Positions 1 to 8,726 of a stretch of DNA of 64,000 bases are shown here, one piece after another (the first letter of the stretch is position 1; every line of letters begins with the position of its first letter). The position numbers and the translations under genes were made by a program. The notes below the pieces were generated by a model. The model was given only the letters and a program-made list of their open reading frames with translations, did not search any database and had not been told where the DNA came from. The DNA comes from Cupriavidus lacunae. Lineage in GTDB: Bacteria; Pseudomonadota; Gammaproteobacteria; Burkholderiales; Burkholderiaceae. The DNA lies in NCBI RefSeq assembly GCF_003353055.1, contig NZ_QKWJ01000023.1, positions 1 to 64,000 on the forward strand, given 5' to 3'.

Positions 1-78
1 CAGCGCAGCATCGCCGCGCTACGGCGCCGCGCGACTGCCCTTGGCTTCCAGATCCATCCCGTGGGGACAGCTTCATGA
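1..78 (+). CDS. C-terminal tail of an ORF entering from the left
   Basis: Frame 1 is open from the window edge for 25 codons and ends at TGA 76-78. The tail is basic and helical (for example RSIAALRRRA). Such tails are common at the C-termini of insertion-sequence transposases, but no catalytic motif is visible here, so the family cannot be named. It lies convergent to the sensor kinase ending at 154. It could equally be the end of an unrelated gene, or chance. Confidence 0.3.
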   Translation, partial: QRSIAALRRRATALGFQIHPVGTAS

Positions 79-141
79 TAATGGCCCCCTCACGGCAGCC
101 GTCTTCAATTCGTTTCTCTGGAGTCTTCCGAAAAACCCGAA

Positions 142-157
142 TTAAGGTATCCCTTAA
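142..157. promoter_or_regulatory. Inverted repeat TTAAGG-TATC-CCTTAA (fimbrial-locus site A)
   Basis: Perfect 6-bp arms separated by 4 bp. It overlaps the TAA stop of the sensor kinase. The same TAAGG-N4-CCTTA pattern recurs at 4831-4844 and 10299-10312 within the fimbrial operon, so it is probably a binding site for a dimeric regulator. At this position it could alternatively act as a short terminator hairpin for the kinase gene. Confidence 0.4.
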
Positions 158-3100
158 ATAGTATCCGGCCATTTCCGTCGGGCCGCATCCTGGCTGCCTT
201 CACGGCCGTCTGAGTCACTTTCAGGGCCGGCAAAGTATGCTGCAAGATACAAGGCCAGGTGGTCGACATGGGCTTGCACGACTTCCAGCGCCCGGGCCGC
301 ACCCAACTCCAGTTCGCGGCACAGTTCGACAATCTCCTCGCCGTCGCCGACATGCGCCATGGCCCCGCGCATGCGATGGGCGTGACGGCGGATCGCATTG
401 AATTCGCCCTTGCCGGCCGCGGCGGACAATTGCTCGAAATCCTCGCGCATGGTGCGCTCCAGCAACGCCAGGCCCGCGACGTTGTCTTCGATATGGGCGG
501 GGGCAGCCGTCCCGGCGGCCGGGGGCACCAGGGCTGCATGCGCTGGCAGCACGGCACGCAGGCACTCGACCAGGTCGCCCAGCAGGATGGGCTTGGGCAG
601 GTAGCGGTTCATGCCGGCCTCCAGGCAGCGCTCCGCTTCACCCTGGGCGATGCTCGCGGTGAGCCCCACCACAGGCAGCGTCGCACCCTCGGCGCGTAGC
701 CGGCGGCTCAGTTCATAGCCGTCCATCCCCGGCATATGGACATCCGTCAGCACCACGTCGAACTTGTGCCGGCGGTACGCCGCCAACCCTTCTTCGCCGC
801 TGGTTGCCAGCGTCGGCCGGCAGCCAAGGCGCTCGAGTTGCTGCTGCATCAGCAGCCGGTTGTAGGGATGGTCGTCGACCACCAGGATTTCCAGTCCCAG
901 CTGCGGCGTGGGGTCGATGGGGGCTGCCACCGGCGGCGCACTGACCGGCGTCATGCCGGCTGCCTTGCAGAACGCTCGCAGGATTCCGCCCTGGTGATAG
1001 GCACTGACCAGCCAGCCGCCGGCGAAGGGTTGCGGTTCCGCCGGACCATCCGCGCGCGCAACGACCACGCCGACATAGCCTGCGGGAATGGCCTCGATAT
1101 GGCGGGTGGCGACGAACAGCACCATCCCCGGTTCCGGCGCCGGCCCACGGCAGGCAACCGCCCTGCACCCCAGTGCGCGCAGACTGTCGATGGCATTGTC
1201 GCGGATGTCATCATCTTCCGACAGCACGGCCACCGGCGGCAGCACCGGCTCCACCGGTCTGCGCGGCGCGCCTTCCGACAGCATCAGCACGACACGGAAG
1301 ACACTGCCCTTGCCTGGCTCGCTTGCCACGGCAATACTGCCACCCATCAGGGCGGCCAGACGCCGGCAGATCGACAAGCCCAGGCCGGATCCGCCAAAAC
1401 GCCGCGCCGTGGTCGCGTCGGCCTGCATGAAGGGCTCGAACAGCCGCGCCTGGACCTCGGGGGAAATGCCCGGCCCGGTATCCGCAACCTCGAGCAGGAT
1501 ACCGATCCTGCCAGCTGCGGCCGGGGCTGCGCTTTGCGCGGCACGCTGCAGGCGCACGATGACATGCCCGTCTGACGTGAACTTCAGCGCGTTGCCGAGC
1601 AGGTTGCCGATGATCTGGCGCACCCGCACCGGATCACCGATCAGGCAGGGCAATCCCGCCTCAGGATAGGCCGTCAGCGCAAGGCCCTTGCGCAGGGCAA
1701 TCGGCGCCTGGGCGCGCACCGCCGATTCCAGCAGCTCCACCGGGTCGAATGGCACGGCGTCCAGTTCCATCTGCCCGGCTTCCGCGCGGGAGTAGTCCAG
1801 CAGGTCATCCAGTATCTGCAGCAGTACCTGCGACGACGACTGGATGGTTGCCAGCATCTCGCGCTGGCCGTGCGCCAGCGCTGTCAGCGACAAGAGTTCC
1901 AGCGTGCCCAGCATCCCGTACAGCGGCGTACGGATTTCGTGGCTCATCGCGGCCAGGAATTGCGATTTGGCGGCGCAGGCCTCGTCCGCCAGCTGGCGCG
2001 CGCGCGCCAGGGCGCGGTTCGCTTCGCGTTCGTCGGTGACATCGTGGATGGCACACAGCAGCACTTCCTCGCCCTCGAAGCGGGTGTGGCGGCCAACCAC
2101 CAGGACGTCGCGCGGCCCCCCTTGCCCGGACGGCACCTGCAACTCCAGCCGGGCGGACCCGGCGCCCTGCCGCGCGAGCATCGCATCCAGCCAGGGCCGC
2201 CCTGCCACGCTTGTGTCGAGCGGCAACCACTGCGCGGCCAGGGCATTCTCGGCCCGTACATGCCCGTCGGCCGTACGCACTACCCGCAGGCCGACCGGCG
2301 CGGTCTGCATCACGGTACGGTTGAAGCGCTCGCTGTCCTCGATCCGTTGCGCATTGCGCTGCATCGGCATCAATACCCGGCGCCGCACGAAATCGGCACC
2401 GGTCAGCACCCCGGCAAAGCCAAGCCCGTAGAGCAGCAGCGCCGCCGCCAGCGCTGCACCGTGGTCCGCCAGCGCCAGCGACAGCGGATACGCGTAGGCC
2501 GCGCGCCAGTCGCGGTCCCGGCCCATGTTGCCGATCATCAGGCTGCCTTGCTCGAACCAGTAGGCAACGCCCTGCTGGCTGCCGTCCAACTCACGCGCCA
2601 CCCGCTCACCCAGCCCTTCCGTGCGCAGCCAGCTCGCGTCGCTGCCCTGGTAAAGCAGGTGCCCGCGGCGATCGAAGAACATCGCCCGCGCGCCCGACGC
2701 TGCGTGCAGGGCCCCCGCCACACTGGCGCCGCTCATCAGCACGCGTGCGGGAATGGCGGTCGCGGCATACGCCACGAGATTGCCGGCGGCGTCATGGACC
2801 GGCAGGAAGCAACTCAGGATCTCGCCCTGCTCGATGGTGCCCTGGTACGGCCCGACCCACAGCGGTGAGCCGGCCGGCGTCTTGCGTTGCGCCTCGCGGG
2901 ATCGGTTCGACAGCGCCTTCGCCCAGTTGCTGACGACATCGGCAACCAGCGGCCCGCTCAAGGCCAGCGCACCGGGAAGCGCCGGCGTCACGAACGCCTC
3001 GCTCCCGTCGGCAGCCAGGAACACCGAGCGCACGCCCTGTGGCGCCGTGCCCCAGTACGCGCGCTCGAAAATCGCGAAACGAACAATGTGAGAAGCCGTG

Positions 3101-3492
3101 GCATGGTGCCCCGCCGCTGGCGCTGGAGCGCCCATCATCAGCGTGGCCGGATTGATCAGCCCGGGCACCTCGACGGAGCGGGCACTTCCGGCAGGCACTG
3201 CCCGCAACATGGCCTCAAGCTGGCCAGCCGGGCGGTCGCTGCGCACCAGCCGGTACTCCGGCCCGGTGATCTCCGCCATGCGCCGGATAAAGTACTCATG
3301 CGTGGCCTTGACCTCCAGCACCGTGCCGAAGTGCAGGCGGCTGGCCGATGCCTGTTCCCAGAGGATGCGCTGGAACAGGCTGTGGAGGAACAGGGCAAGG
3401 AAGCTGCTGATCACCAGGATCAGCAGGACAACCACAACGGTGAGCAGGCGGCCGTGAACCTGCTTGTTCGCGCGCGACAGCCAGTTGACCAT
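154..3492 (-). CDS. BvgS/EvgS-like hybrid sensor histidine kinase
   Basis: Membrane hybrid kinase of about 1112 residues. Domains in order: transmembrane helix about 16-40; extracytoplasmic domain to about 345; second helix about 345-362; PAS-like region 390-490; HisKA with SHEIRTP (phospho-His 518); ATPase with N-box around 630, DTGPGIS 671-677 and GGSGLGLS 700-707; a degenerate receiver-like stretch 750-850 lacking the acceptor Asp; a true receiver with acceptor Asp917; and an HPt domain with HRMRG (His1039). Known BvgS/EvgS proteins pass phosphate His-Asp-His to a separate response regulator. The ATG at 3492 is chosen because GGAG lies 7 bases upstream; the frame is open further out but has no such site. 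It follows the fimbrial genes on the same strand, so it probably controls them. It lacks the venus-flytrap sensor domains of BvgS. No partner regulator is visible. Confidence 0.9.
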   Translation of the reverse strand: MVNWLSRANKQVHGRLLTVVVVLLILVISSFLALFLHSLFQRILWEQASASRLHFGTVLEVKATHEYFIRRMAEITGPEYRLVRSDRPAGQLEAMLRAVPAGSARSVEVPGLINPATLMMGAPAPAAGHHATASHIVRFAIFERAYWGTAPQGVRSVFLAADGSEAFVTPALPGALALSGPLVADVVSNWAKALSNRSREAQRKTPAGSPLWVGPYQGTIEQGEILSCFLPVHDAAGNLVAYAATAIPARVLMSGASVAGALHAASGARAMFFDRRGHLLYQGSDASWLRTEGLGERVARELDGSQQGVAYWFEQGSLMIGNMGRDRDWRAAYAYPLSLALADHGAALAAALLLYGLGFAGVLTGADFVRRRVLMPMQRNAQRIEDSERFNRTVMQTAPVGLRVVRTADGHVRAENALAAQWLPLDTSVAGRPWLDAMLARQGAGSARLELQVPSGQGGPRDVLVVGRHTRFEGEEVLLCAIHDVTDEREANRALARARQLADEACAAKSQFLAAMSHEIRTPLYGMLGTLELLSLTALAHGQREMLATIQSSSQVLLQILDDLLDYSRAEAGQMELDAVPFDPVELLESAVRAQAPIALRKGLALTAYPEAGLPCLIGDPVRVRQIIGNLLGNALKFTSDGHVIVRLQRAAQSAAPAAAGRIGILLEVADTGPGISPEVQARLFEPFMQADATTARRFGGSGLGLSICRRLAALMGGSIAVASEPGKGSVFRVVLMLSEGAPRRPVEPVLPPVAVLSEDDDIRDNAIDSLRALGCRAVACRGPAPEPGMVLFVATRHIEAIPAGYVGVVVARADGPAEPQPFAGGWLVSAYHQGGILRAFCKAAGMTPVSAPPVAAPIDPTPQLGLEILVVDDHPYNRLLMQQQLERLGCRPTLATSGEEGLAAYRRHKFDVVLTDVHMPGMDGYELSRRLRAEGATLPVVGLTASIAQGEAERCLEAGMNRYLPKPILLGDLVECLRAVLPAHAALVPPAAGTAAPAHIEDNVAGLALLERTMREDFEQLSAAAGKGEFNAIRRHAHRMRGAMAHVGDGEEIVELCRELELGAARALEVVQAHVDHLALYLAAYFAGPESDSDGREGSQDAARRKWPDTI

Positions 3493-3646
3493 TGGCGGGC
3501 TCCGTCTCGGCAGCCTGCCTGGCGCCGCGAAGCGCGCGACGCGGGAATCAGCTGGCGCCCAGGGTGAGTGAAGAACTGACTTCGGGATTATGCATGACAT
3601 TGAAATCCGGGTAGTCGACCTGCCCAACTACCGGCGGCCAATGCAC

Positions 3647-3688
3647 TGAGCCCCCGCGAGGCCGGTCCACCGGCACCGCAGGGGCTCA
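3647..3688 (-). terminator. Compound inverted repeat after the fimbrial operon
   Basis: An 8-bp outer stem (TGAGCCCC / GGGGCTCA) encloses a second hairpin (GCCGGT-CC-ACCGGC). It sits just after the last fimbrial stop codon on the minus strand and before the kinase gene. There is no clear T-run, so it may be a transcript-end or stability structure rather than a standard intrinsic terminator. Confidence 0.35.
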
Positions 3689-3713
3689 TGGGTGAGGATC
3701 GGATGACTCGTTC

Positions 3714-4742
3714 CTACTGATAGTTCATAGTGAACGTCATTGCCGAGTCGGCCGTCCCGCCTGTCACGCGGCTGCCTGTCTGGTAGTAGCGCGCTTTGAG
3801 CGGGATCGTGAAGTTCCCCCCGCTCGAGTTGTATCCGGCAAATGCGATCGGTTGGCCCAATGGCAGTACATTGCCTGCGTTGTCCAGAACCTGCACTCCC
3901 ACCCCGGTCGCGGTCGATGTGGCGGTCAGCGCCACAACCGACTTGCTTGCATCGAGAACGCTGGTAACCGCATCGACCTGATACTTCACGGAGCCGATCC
4001 CGGATGGGCAATTATTCAGGGCGATATTGAAAGCGGTGGCCGAAGCCGCGCTGCCCTGGCCTGAAAATTCCTTGCTGTCGTGCGTGCCCAGGTCTGCGGT
4101 GACATCCGGGGTAAGGCAGGCGCCGACGCCGATCGTTCCGGTAGCGGATCCGCTGTACATGTTGTTGAGTGGCCAGGTACCGGTCTGGTTGTTCAATGCA
4201 TAGGACATCGTCACCGCCGGAACTGACGTGACCGTACCAGCACCAATTGGACCGGTCTTGATGAATTCAACCGATGTACCCCATGACCAGGTCAGCTTAG
4301 TTCCTGCCGGAATATGACAGGCGATCGTGTAGGCAGAATTTGGGATGGTCTTGTCAAACGGAATATTGCAACCGGTCCCGGAGTTGGCAGCAAAATGGTA
4401 CTTCGCACCGAGTCCAGGAATATTGGTGGGGTAAACATCCGTGTACCCAGCAACGGGCGCAGACGCGACTGTAAACGTCACAGACGCATCACGATCCTGG
4501 TTGCTGTCGCCAGGACAGTTCATTTGATAGGCACTGTAGCCGGTGTCTATCTTGGGGATGACAACCTGCCCAACGCTCGCGTCCCGCGGGATCGTCCTTG
4601 GGCCGACGGCCACGCTAAAACTGCCACCCTGGGATTCACATGATGCCGCGGATGCCAAGACCGCCAATCCGCTTAGCCCGCAAAATACCAGCAGCAAGCC
4701 GATGATTCGTCTTGGTGTTGCAGCGTTCAATATAGAAAACAT
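3714..4742 (-). CDS. Fimbrial adhesin-like subunit 2
   Basis: Secreted fimbrial subunit of about 342 residues. A signal peptide (about 32 residues, ending near LASA) is followed by a roughly 170-residue N-terminal domain. The C-terminal pilin domain has the conserved chaperone-usher features: NIALNNCPSG, VGVQVLDNAGNVLPLG, and a last residue pair preceded by the penultimate Tyr (NYQ). Two-domain subunits of this layout are usually tip adhesins, with the N-terminal half binding a receptor. It is the second of two tandem paralogues. The pilin domains are closely alike but the N-terminal halves are very different. The ATG at 4742 gives the cleanest signal peptide; a TTG ten codons upstream is also open. 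Base composition is lower in GC than neighbouring genes. The receptor is unknown. Confidence 0.8.
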   Translation of the reverse strand: MFSILNAATPRRIIGLLLVFCGLSGLAVLASAASCESQGGSFSVAVGPRTIPRDASVGQVVIPKIDTGYSAYQMNCPGDSNQDRDASVTFTVASAPVAGYTDVYPTNIPGLGAKYHFAANSGTGCNIPFDKTIPNSAYTIACHIPAGTKLTWSWGTSVEFIKTGPIGAGTVTSVPAVTMSYALNNQTGTWPLNNMYSGSATGTIGVGACLTPDVTADLGTHDSKEFSGQGSAASATAFNIALNNCPSGIGSVKYQVDAVTSVLDASKSVVALTATSTATGVGVQVLDNAGNVLPLGQPIAFAGYNSSGGNFTIPLKARYYQTGSRVTGGTADSAMTFTMNYQ

Positions 4743-4830
4743 AGGAAAGCCCAGAAGCGATAGGTATATCAAGATGGCAGCAGTTCTGTGGCCTTCTCAC
4801 TGCAATATAAGAGAGCGCCTGGATACCAAA

Positions 4831-4844
4831 TAAGGTAAGCCCTA
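4831..4844. promoter_or_regulatory. Inverted repeat TAAGG-TAAG-CCCTA (fimbrial-locus site B)
   Basis: Lies in the 128-bp gap between the two adhesin genes, about 90 bp upstream of the adhesin 2 start on the minus strand. Read on that strand it is followed by TTGGT and a TATATT box, with spacing shorter than the usual 17. This resembles the pilin promoter arrangement at 10270-10312 and suggests an internal promoter for the second adhesin. Confidence 0.4.
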
Positions 4845-4870
4845 AATCGAGCTAGAAGAATTCGTCGCTC

Positions 4871-5947
4871 CTACTGGTAGGTCATAGTGAACGTCATTGC
4901 CGAGTTGGCCGTACCAGCTGTCACGGTCGCGCCTGTCTGATAGTAGCGTGCCTTCAGCGGAATGGCATAGCTGCCGCCCGTGCCGGTGCTATAGCCACTC
5001 ATAGTCTTTGCCGTTCCCAGCGGAAAGACACTGCCGGTATCGTCGAGCAATTGCACGCCGACCCCGGCCGCCGTTGATGAGCCATCCAGCGCGACAACCG
5101 AATTGCTGGCATTGACGATAGTCGTCACCGCATCCACCCGATAGCTCACTGAATTCATGCCGGCCGGGCAGTTGTTCAGCGCAATATTGAATCCAATGGG
5201 AGACGTGAAAGTTCCAATGCCGGAGAACTCGTCGCGCCTGTGCGTGCCCATATTGACTGTCACGTCCGGCGTCGTGCAGAGGAGGGGGACAATCCTGACA
5301 TTCGTTATGTTGACGTTGTCCAGCAGTGACGTAACGGTATTGACATCAATCGAAGCGATCTGCGCTACCGTCCCGCCAACAATACCCCCGCTCGGCACTT
5401 GCCCTGTCTTGACCAACGCGACCGAGATCTGCACGCCTACAGGGCTACTGTGTGGAGTCGTGTCAGTCACCAAACATGCGACCCCTGCCCAAGAGCTCAT
5501 TATGGAGGCCCATCCCGTCCAGGCACCCTTGTTGTATGTGCAACCAATGGTATTGAAGATAACGCGGGTGCCGACGATGATACCCACGCCACTTACATTG
5601 GTGTTCCATACCGTGTAGCCTATGCCTCCACTGAAATAGGTTTGGCCTGAAGGCGTGGAAAAATTCGGCCCAATGATGCCACGACCACCGTAGAGCCCCG
5701 GGCTGGACCAGCTGCACTGCCACGGACTAGCGTTTTGAGCAGAATAGGCCCACGGGGTCAGAAGGGTCCCTGCCGCTGCGTCACGCGGAACTGATACAGT
5801 CGCCGGCATGGAGATCGTGAAAGTCTGATTGCCGCCCGTGCAGGTAGCCCACACCCCCTTCGCGCTCAGCAAGAAGAAAAAGACCGACAGCACCTTGTAC
5901 AGGACGCCACCGCGCCGGGCTTGAAATAGATTAAGAATATTCGTCAT
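4871..5947 (-). CDS. Fimbrial adhesin-like subunit 1
   Basis: Secreted subunit of 358 residues with a signal peptide ending near GVWA, a long N-terminal domain rich in aromatic residues and glycine, and a C-terminal pilin domain almost parallel to that of the downstream subunit (FNIALNNCPAG, SVVALDGSST, PLKARYYQTG, ending MTYQ). This is the two-domain form typical of tip adhesins of chaperone-usher fimbriae. The start ATG at 5947 has GAGAT a few bases upstream. It is separated from the usher by 82 bp that contain two perfect hairpins. Its N-terminal half shares little with that of the other adhesin, so the two may bind different ligands. GC content is lower than in the flanking genes. Confidence 0.8.
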   Translation of the reverse strand: MTNILNLFQARRGGVLYKVLSVFFFLLSAKGVWATCTGGNQTFTISMPATVSVPRDAAAGTLLTPWAYSAQNASPWQCSWSSPGLYGGRGIIGPNFSTPSGQTYFSGGIGYTVWNTNVSGVGIIVGTRVIFNTIGCTYNKGAWTGWASIMSSWAGVACLVTDTTPHSSPVGVQISVALVKTGQVPSGGIVGGTVAQIASIDVNTVTSLLDNVNITNVRIVPLLCTTPDVTVNMGTHRRDEFSGIGTFTSPIGFNIALNNCPAGMNSVSYRVDAVTTIVNASNSVVALDGSSTAAGVGVQLLDDTGSVFPLGTAKTMSGYSTGTGGSYAIPLKARYYQTGATVTAGTANSAMTFTMTYQ

Positions 5948-5960
5948 CTTGATCTCATGC

Positions 5961-6010
5961 GCATGCCGTACCAGGCATGCTGTAAAACGAGGCAGGCAAG
6001 ACTGCCTGCC
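5961..6010 (-). promoter_or_regulatory. Two tandem perfect hairpins between usher and adhesin 1
   Basis: First hairpin: GCATGCC (5961-5967), 6-nt loop, GGCATGC (5974-5980). Second hairpin: GGCAGGCA (5991-5998), 4-nt loop, TGCCTGCC (6003-6010). Both fill the 82-bp gap downstream of the usher stop. Only a weak T-rich stretch follows on the minus strand. They probably reduce read-through or protect the upstream mRNA, setting lower adhesin expression. Confidence 0.45.
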
Positions 6011-6029
6011 GGGCTAATCGGCTGACCAT

Positions 6030-8600
6030 TCAGCGGCAAACGGCATCCACGGTCTGGTATGACGAATTCGCTGCTTTGTCGCCCTTCGGCAAGACATAAT
6101 CCAGCTTGCAAGCCTCCGCAGCGGCACTACCCCACTTCACGTTCAACTGGCCCGCATCCGCCTTCAGGCCACGCGCAATGATGCGACCGCCCTGTGCGAC
6201 GGTGCCCATGCTCTGGTTCTGCGCATCGAAGACCTCCGCCCCAAACGGCAGCGGCTTGCCATCCGGGCCCTTGGCACGCAGGATCGCTGCACGCCCCGGG
6301 TTGTCCGTCTCAAACTTCATCTTCACGATCGCGCCCGCGGTCGGTGCCACGTTCTGCTGCGTGGTCTTCAACTCCACGCTCATCGGGAGCCCCTTCGGGT
6401 CAATCTCGATCTGGTTGGTGGAGAACGGCGTCAGGGTCGGCACGACGGCGTGGCCCCAGGGGTCCACGCGCAGGCCGCTGCCATTGGTCAGGCGCGCGCC
6501 GGCGGCATCCTTGGCCTCGATGATGGCCATGGTGTCGCCCGCCGTCGGCGTGAACGCCACGCCGCCCGCATAGGCAACGATGCCGCCGCTGATGCCGAGG
6601 CCGGCCTGCGAGAAGTTGCGGCCCGTGCTGGCGCTGCCCGTGAACGTCGCCATCGGCGACACGTAGCCGACGTTGGCGCCGATGGTGCCCGAATCCTTGG
6701 TATTGCCACCACCGGTGTAGCCGGCGTTCACACCGTAGGTAAAGGCGTTGTCCTCGCCCAGCGTGCCGGTCACCGATTCCTGCAGCGATGTCCCGCCGGT
6801 GGAATCGTGGGTCAGGCTGGTCATCGAGTACGGCGCGTGCTGGCCCTTGCCCAGCGGGATGCCCACGTTGAGCATCACCCGGGTATCCCACCTGCCCGAG
6901 CCCACGTTGAACTGGCGCGACGCCGAGACACCGTAGTTGATGCGCTTGTAGCTGTTGTTGTAGCCCGCCTGGAACTGGGTGTCGCTGCCACTGCGGTTCC
7001 AGTAGTTTTGCGTGGAACCGGACAGGTAGAACGAGCCATAGCCCTGCGGCAGCGCCTGGTTGATGGTCATCTGCAGGCGTCCGCGCTGGATGCCGCCCAT
7101 GTACATGCCCGCGCCCAGGCCGCGCTGGTCCAGGTCGCGCAGCGCCATGGCGTCGGCCATGCTCAGGTAGCCGCTGCTGGAATAGCGGTAAGCGGCCAAC
7201 GTCAGGTTGGTGTTGGTTGGCGCCACCAGTTTGCTGTACGACAGCCGCACGCTCTGGCCACTCCGGTTGGACGCGTTCTGCAGGTTGGTCCAGGCTTGCG
7301 TCACGTCAGCGCCGAAGGCACCGTAGTCCGTGTTCAGTGCCCCGCCACCCAACACTGCCGCGTAGTCCTGCGCCGCAATGAAGCCGCCGTAGCCGGTCAC
7401 CATATTGCTGATGCCGTACTGGAACGTCGCCTGCATCAGCATCGGCTTGCTCTGGATCGAGGTATTCCGGTACTGACCGACGGTCATGCTGTAGCGCGCG
7501 ACGCCCGGGCGCAGCGCATTGACGGCCGCGGCATAGGCCATGCGCGAGGTATGCACGCTGCCATCGGCTTCGGTCACCACGATCTCAAGATCGCCGCCGT
7601 AGCCGGTCGGGTAAAGGTCATTGATCTCGAACGCGCCGGGGGCAACTGTGGTTTCGTAGATGATGTTGCCGTTCTGGCGGATCTGCACCCGGGCATTGCT
7701 GTTGGCAATGCCATGTACCGTCGGCGCATAGCCGCGCTGCGATTCCGGATACATCCGGTCATCGCTGACGATCTGCACGCCGCGGAAGCCAAAGCTGTCG
7801 AACATAGTGCCGTCGGTATAGGCCTCACCGATGACCAACTGGCTTTTGATCGGCGCAATCGAGCGCTGCAGGTTGGTCTGCACGCTCTGGTAGCGCGTGC
7901 CCTCCACATCGCCGTGCGTCAGGTTGCCCTGATGGCGCAAGCGCCAGGCACCGAAGTTGAGCCCGGCGTTCACCCCCACGTAGCTCTGCGTGGTCGACAT
8001 CCCGCTCGAATCGGAGTGATAGACGTTGGCGTTGTACTGCAGGCGCGCCGCCGTGACACCTTCATCCCAGTACTTGGGGTCGACATAGCCGCGCGCCGAT
8101 CGCGACATGGCGATCTGCGGCACCGAGACATCCAGGCGCTGCTCGCCGTTGTCGAAGCTGGCGGTGGCATCGGGGATCAGGTTGGGCAGCGATACGCAGC
8201 CCGCGTCCAGCCGTGCCGATGCCTCCGGCGAGAGCTTGGCCAGGTCGACACCCATGCGCTCGAGCACGGCGCGGTCGAAGCACGGCTGCACATTGCGGCT
8301 GTCTTCGCCCATCTGGCGCAGCGTCACTTCGGCACCGCCCAGCCAGGCCTGGTTGACGTACAGTTCTGCGCGATACGTACCCGGCAAGGCCACGTTGCCC
8401 TTGTTGAAGCGGCTCACATCGATGCGGCTGCCGCCGGGCTGCTGCAGGAAGGTGTCGTTGAACTCCACTTCCGCTACCAGCGTCGATCCGCCGGTACCGC
8501 CGGGCGCTGCCCACGCACCAATGCTTGCGAACAAGGACAATACCACCGCACTGACCGGACGCAGCCGGGACGGGAAGGAAGAGGTCTTCTGGGTTTTCAT
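6030..8600 (-). CDS. fimD: Outer-membrane fimbrial usher (FimD/PapC family)
   Basis: Outer-membrane usher of 856 residues, close to the family length. A signal peptide ends at GAWA. The N-terminal domain begins with VEFNDTFL and binds chaperone-subunit complexes. It is followed by the large 24-stranded barrel with plug (for example SDDRMYPESQRGYAPTV and the NARVQIRQNGNIIYETTV region) and two C-terminal domains. A Cys pair near the end (EACKLDY ... DAVCR) is typical of the family. It exports and assembles the pilin and adhesins encoded beside it. Start ATG at 8600 has only a poor ribosome site, consistent with translation within an operon. It lies between the chaperone and adhesin genes on the same strand. 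Confidence 0.93.
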   Translation of the reverse strand: MKTQKTSSFPSRLRPVSAVVLSLFASIGAWAAPGGTGGSTLVAEVEFNDTFLQQPGGSRIDVSRFNKGNVALPGTYRAELYVNQAWLGGAEVTLRQMGEDSRNVQPCFDRAVLERMGVDLAKLSPEASARLDAGCVSLPNLIPDATASFDNGEQRLDVSVPQIAMSRSARGYVDPKYWDEGVTAARLQYNANVYHSDSSGMSTTQSYVGVNAGLNFGAWRLRHQGNLTHGDVEGTRYQSVQTNLQRSIAPIKSQLVIGEAYTDGTMFDSFGFRGVQIVSDDRMYPESQRGYAPTVHGIANSNARVQIRQNGNIIYETTVAPGAFEINDLYPTGYGGDLEIVVTEADGSVHTSRMAYAAAVNALRPGVARYSMTVGQYRNTSIQSKPMLMQATFQYGISNMVTGYGGFIAAQDYAAVLGGGALNTDYGAFGADVTQAWTNLQNASNRSGQSVRLSYSKLVAPTNTNLTLAAYRYSSSGYLSMADAMALRDLDQRGLGAGMYMGGIQRGRLQMTINQALPQGYGSFYLSGSTQNYWNRSGSDTQFQAGYNNSYKRINYGVSASRQFNVGSGRWDTRVMLNVGIPLGKGQHAPYSMTSLTHDSTGGTSLQESVTGTLGEDNAFTYGVNAGYTGGGNTKDSGTIGANVGYVSPMATFTGSASTGRNFSQAGLGISGGIVAYAGGVAFTPTAGDTMAIIEAKDAAGARLTNGSGLRVDPWGHAVVPTLTPFSTNQIEIDPKGLPMSVELKTTQQNVAPTAGAIVKMKFETDNPGRAAILRAKGPDGKPLPFGAEVFDAQNQSMGTVAQGGRIIARGLKADAGQLNVKWGSAAAEACKLDYVLPKGDKAANSSYQTVDAVCR

Positions 8601-8629
8601 CGGTTTATGCCGGATATCGGGCCATGCAC

Positions 8630-8709
8630 GGGCAAGACTTGCCCCTGCCGCTTGCGCAGCATCGTCAATCGGAGAAATCAGCCTGGAAGATCGCCGGGCG
8701 CGGCCCGGC
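8630..8709 (-). promoter_or_regulatory. Hairpins in the chaperone-usher gap
   Basis: GGGCAA (8630-8635), 3-nt loop, TTGCCC (8639-8644), and GCCGGGC (8693-8699), 3-nt loop, GCCCGGC (8703-8709). Both are perfect stems in the 126-bp gap between chaperone and usher. No T-run follows. They are likely RNA processing or stability structures. Confidence 0.35.
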
Positions 8710-8726
8710 GTGAGGTCAGCGCGTGA

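Noticed and set aside
6450-8726. Long plus-strand open frame (758 codons) opposite the usher
   Set aside because: It is antisense to an intact usher with strong family motifs; the translation is low-complexity His/Arg/Ala and typical of GC-rich shadow frames.
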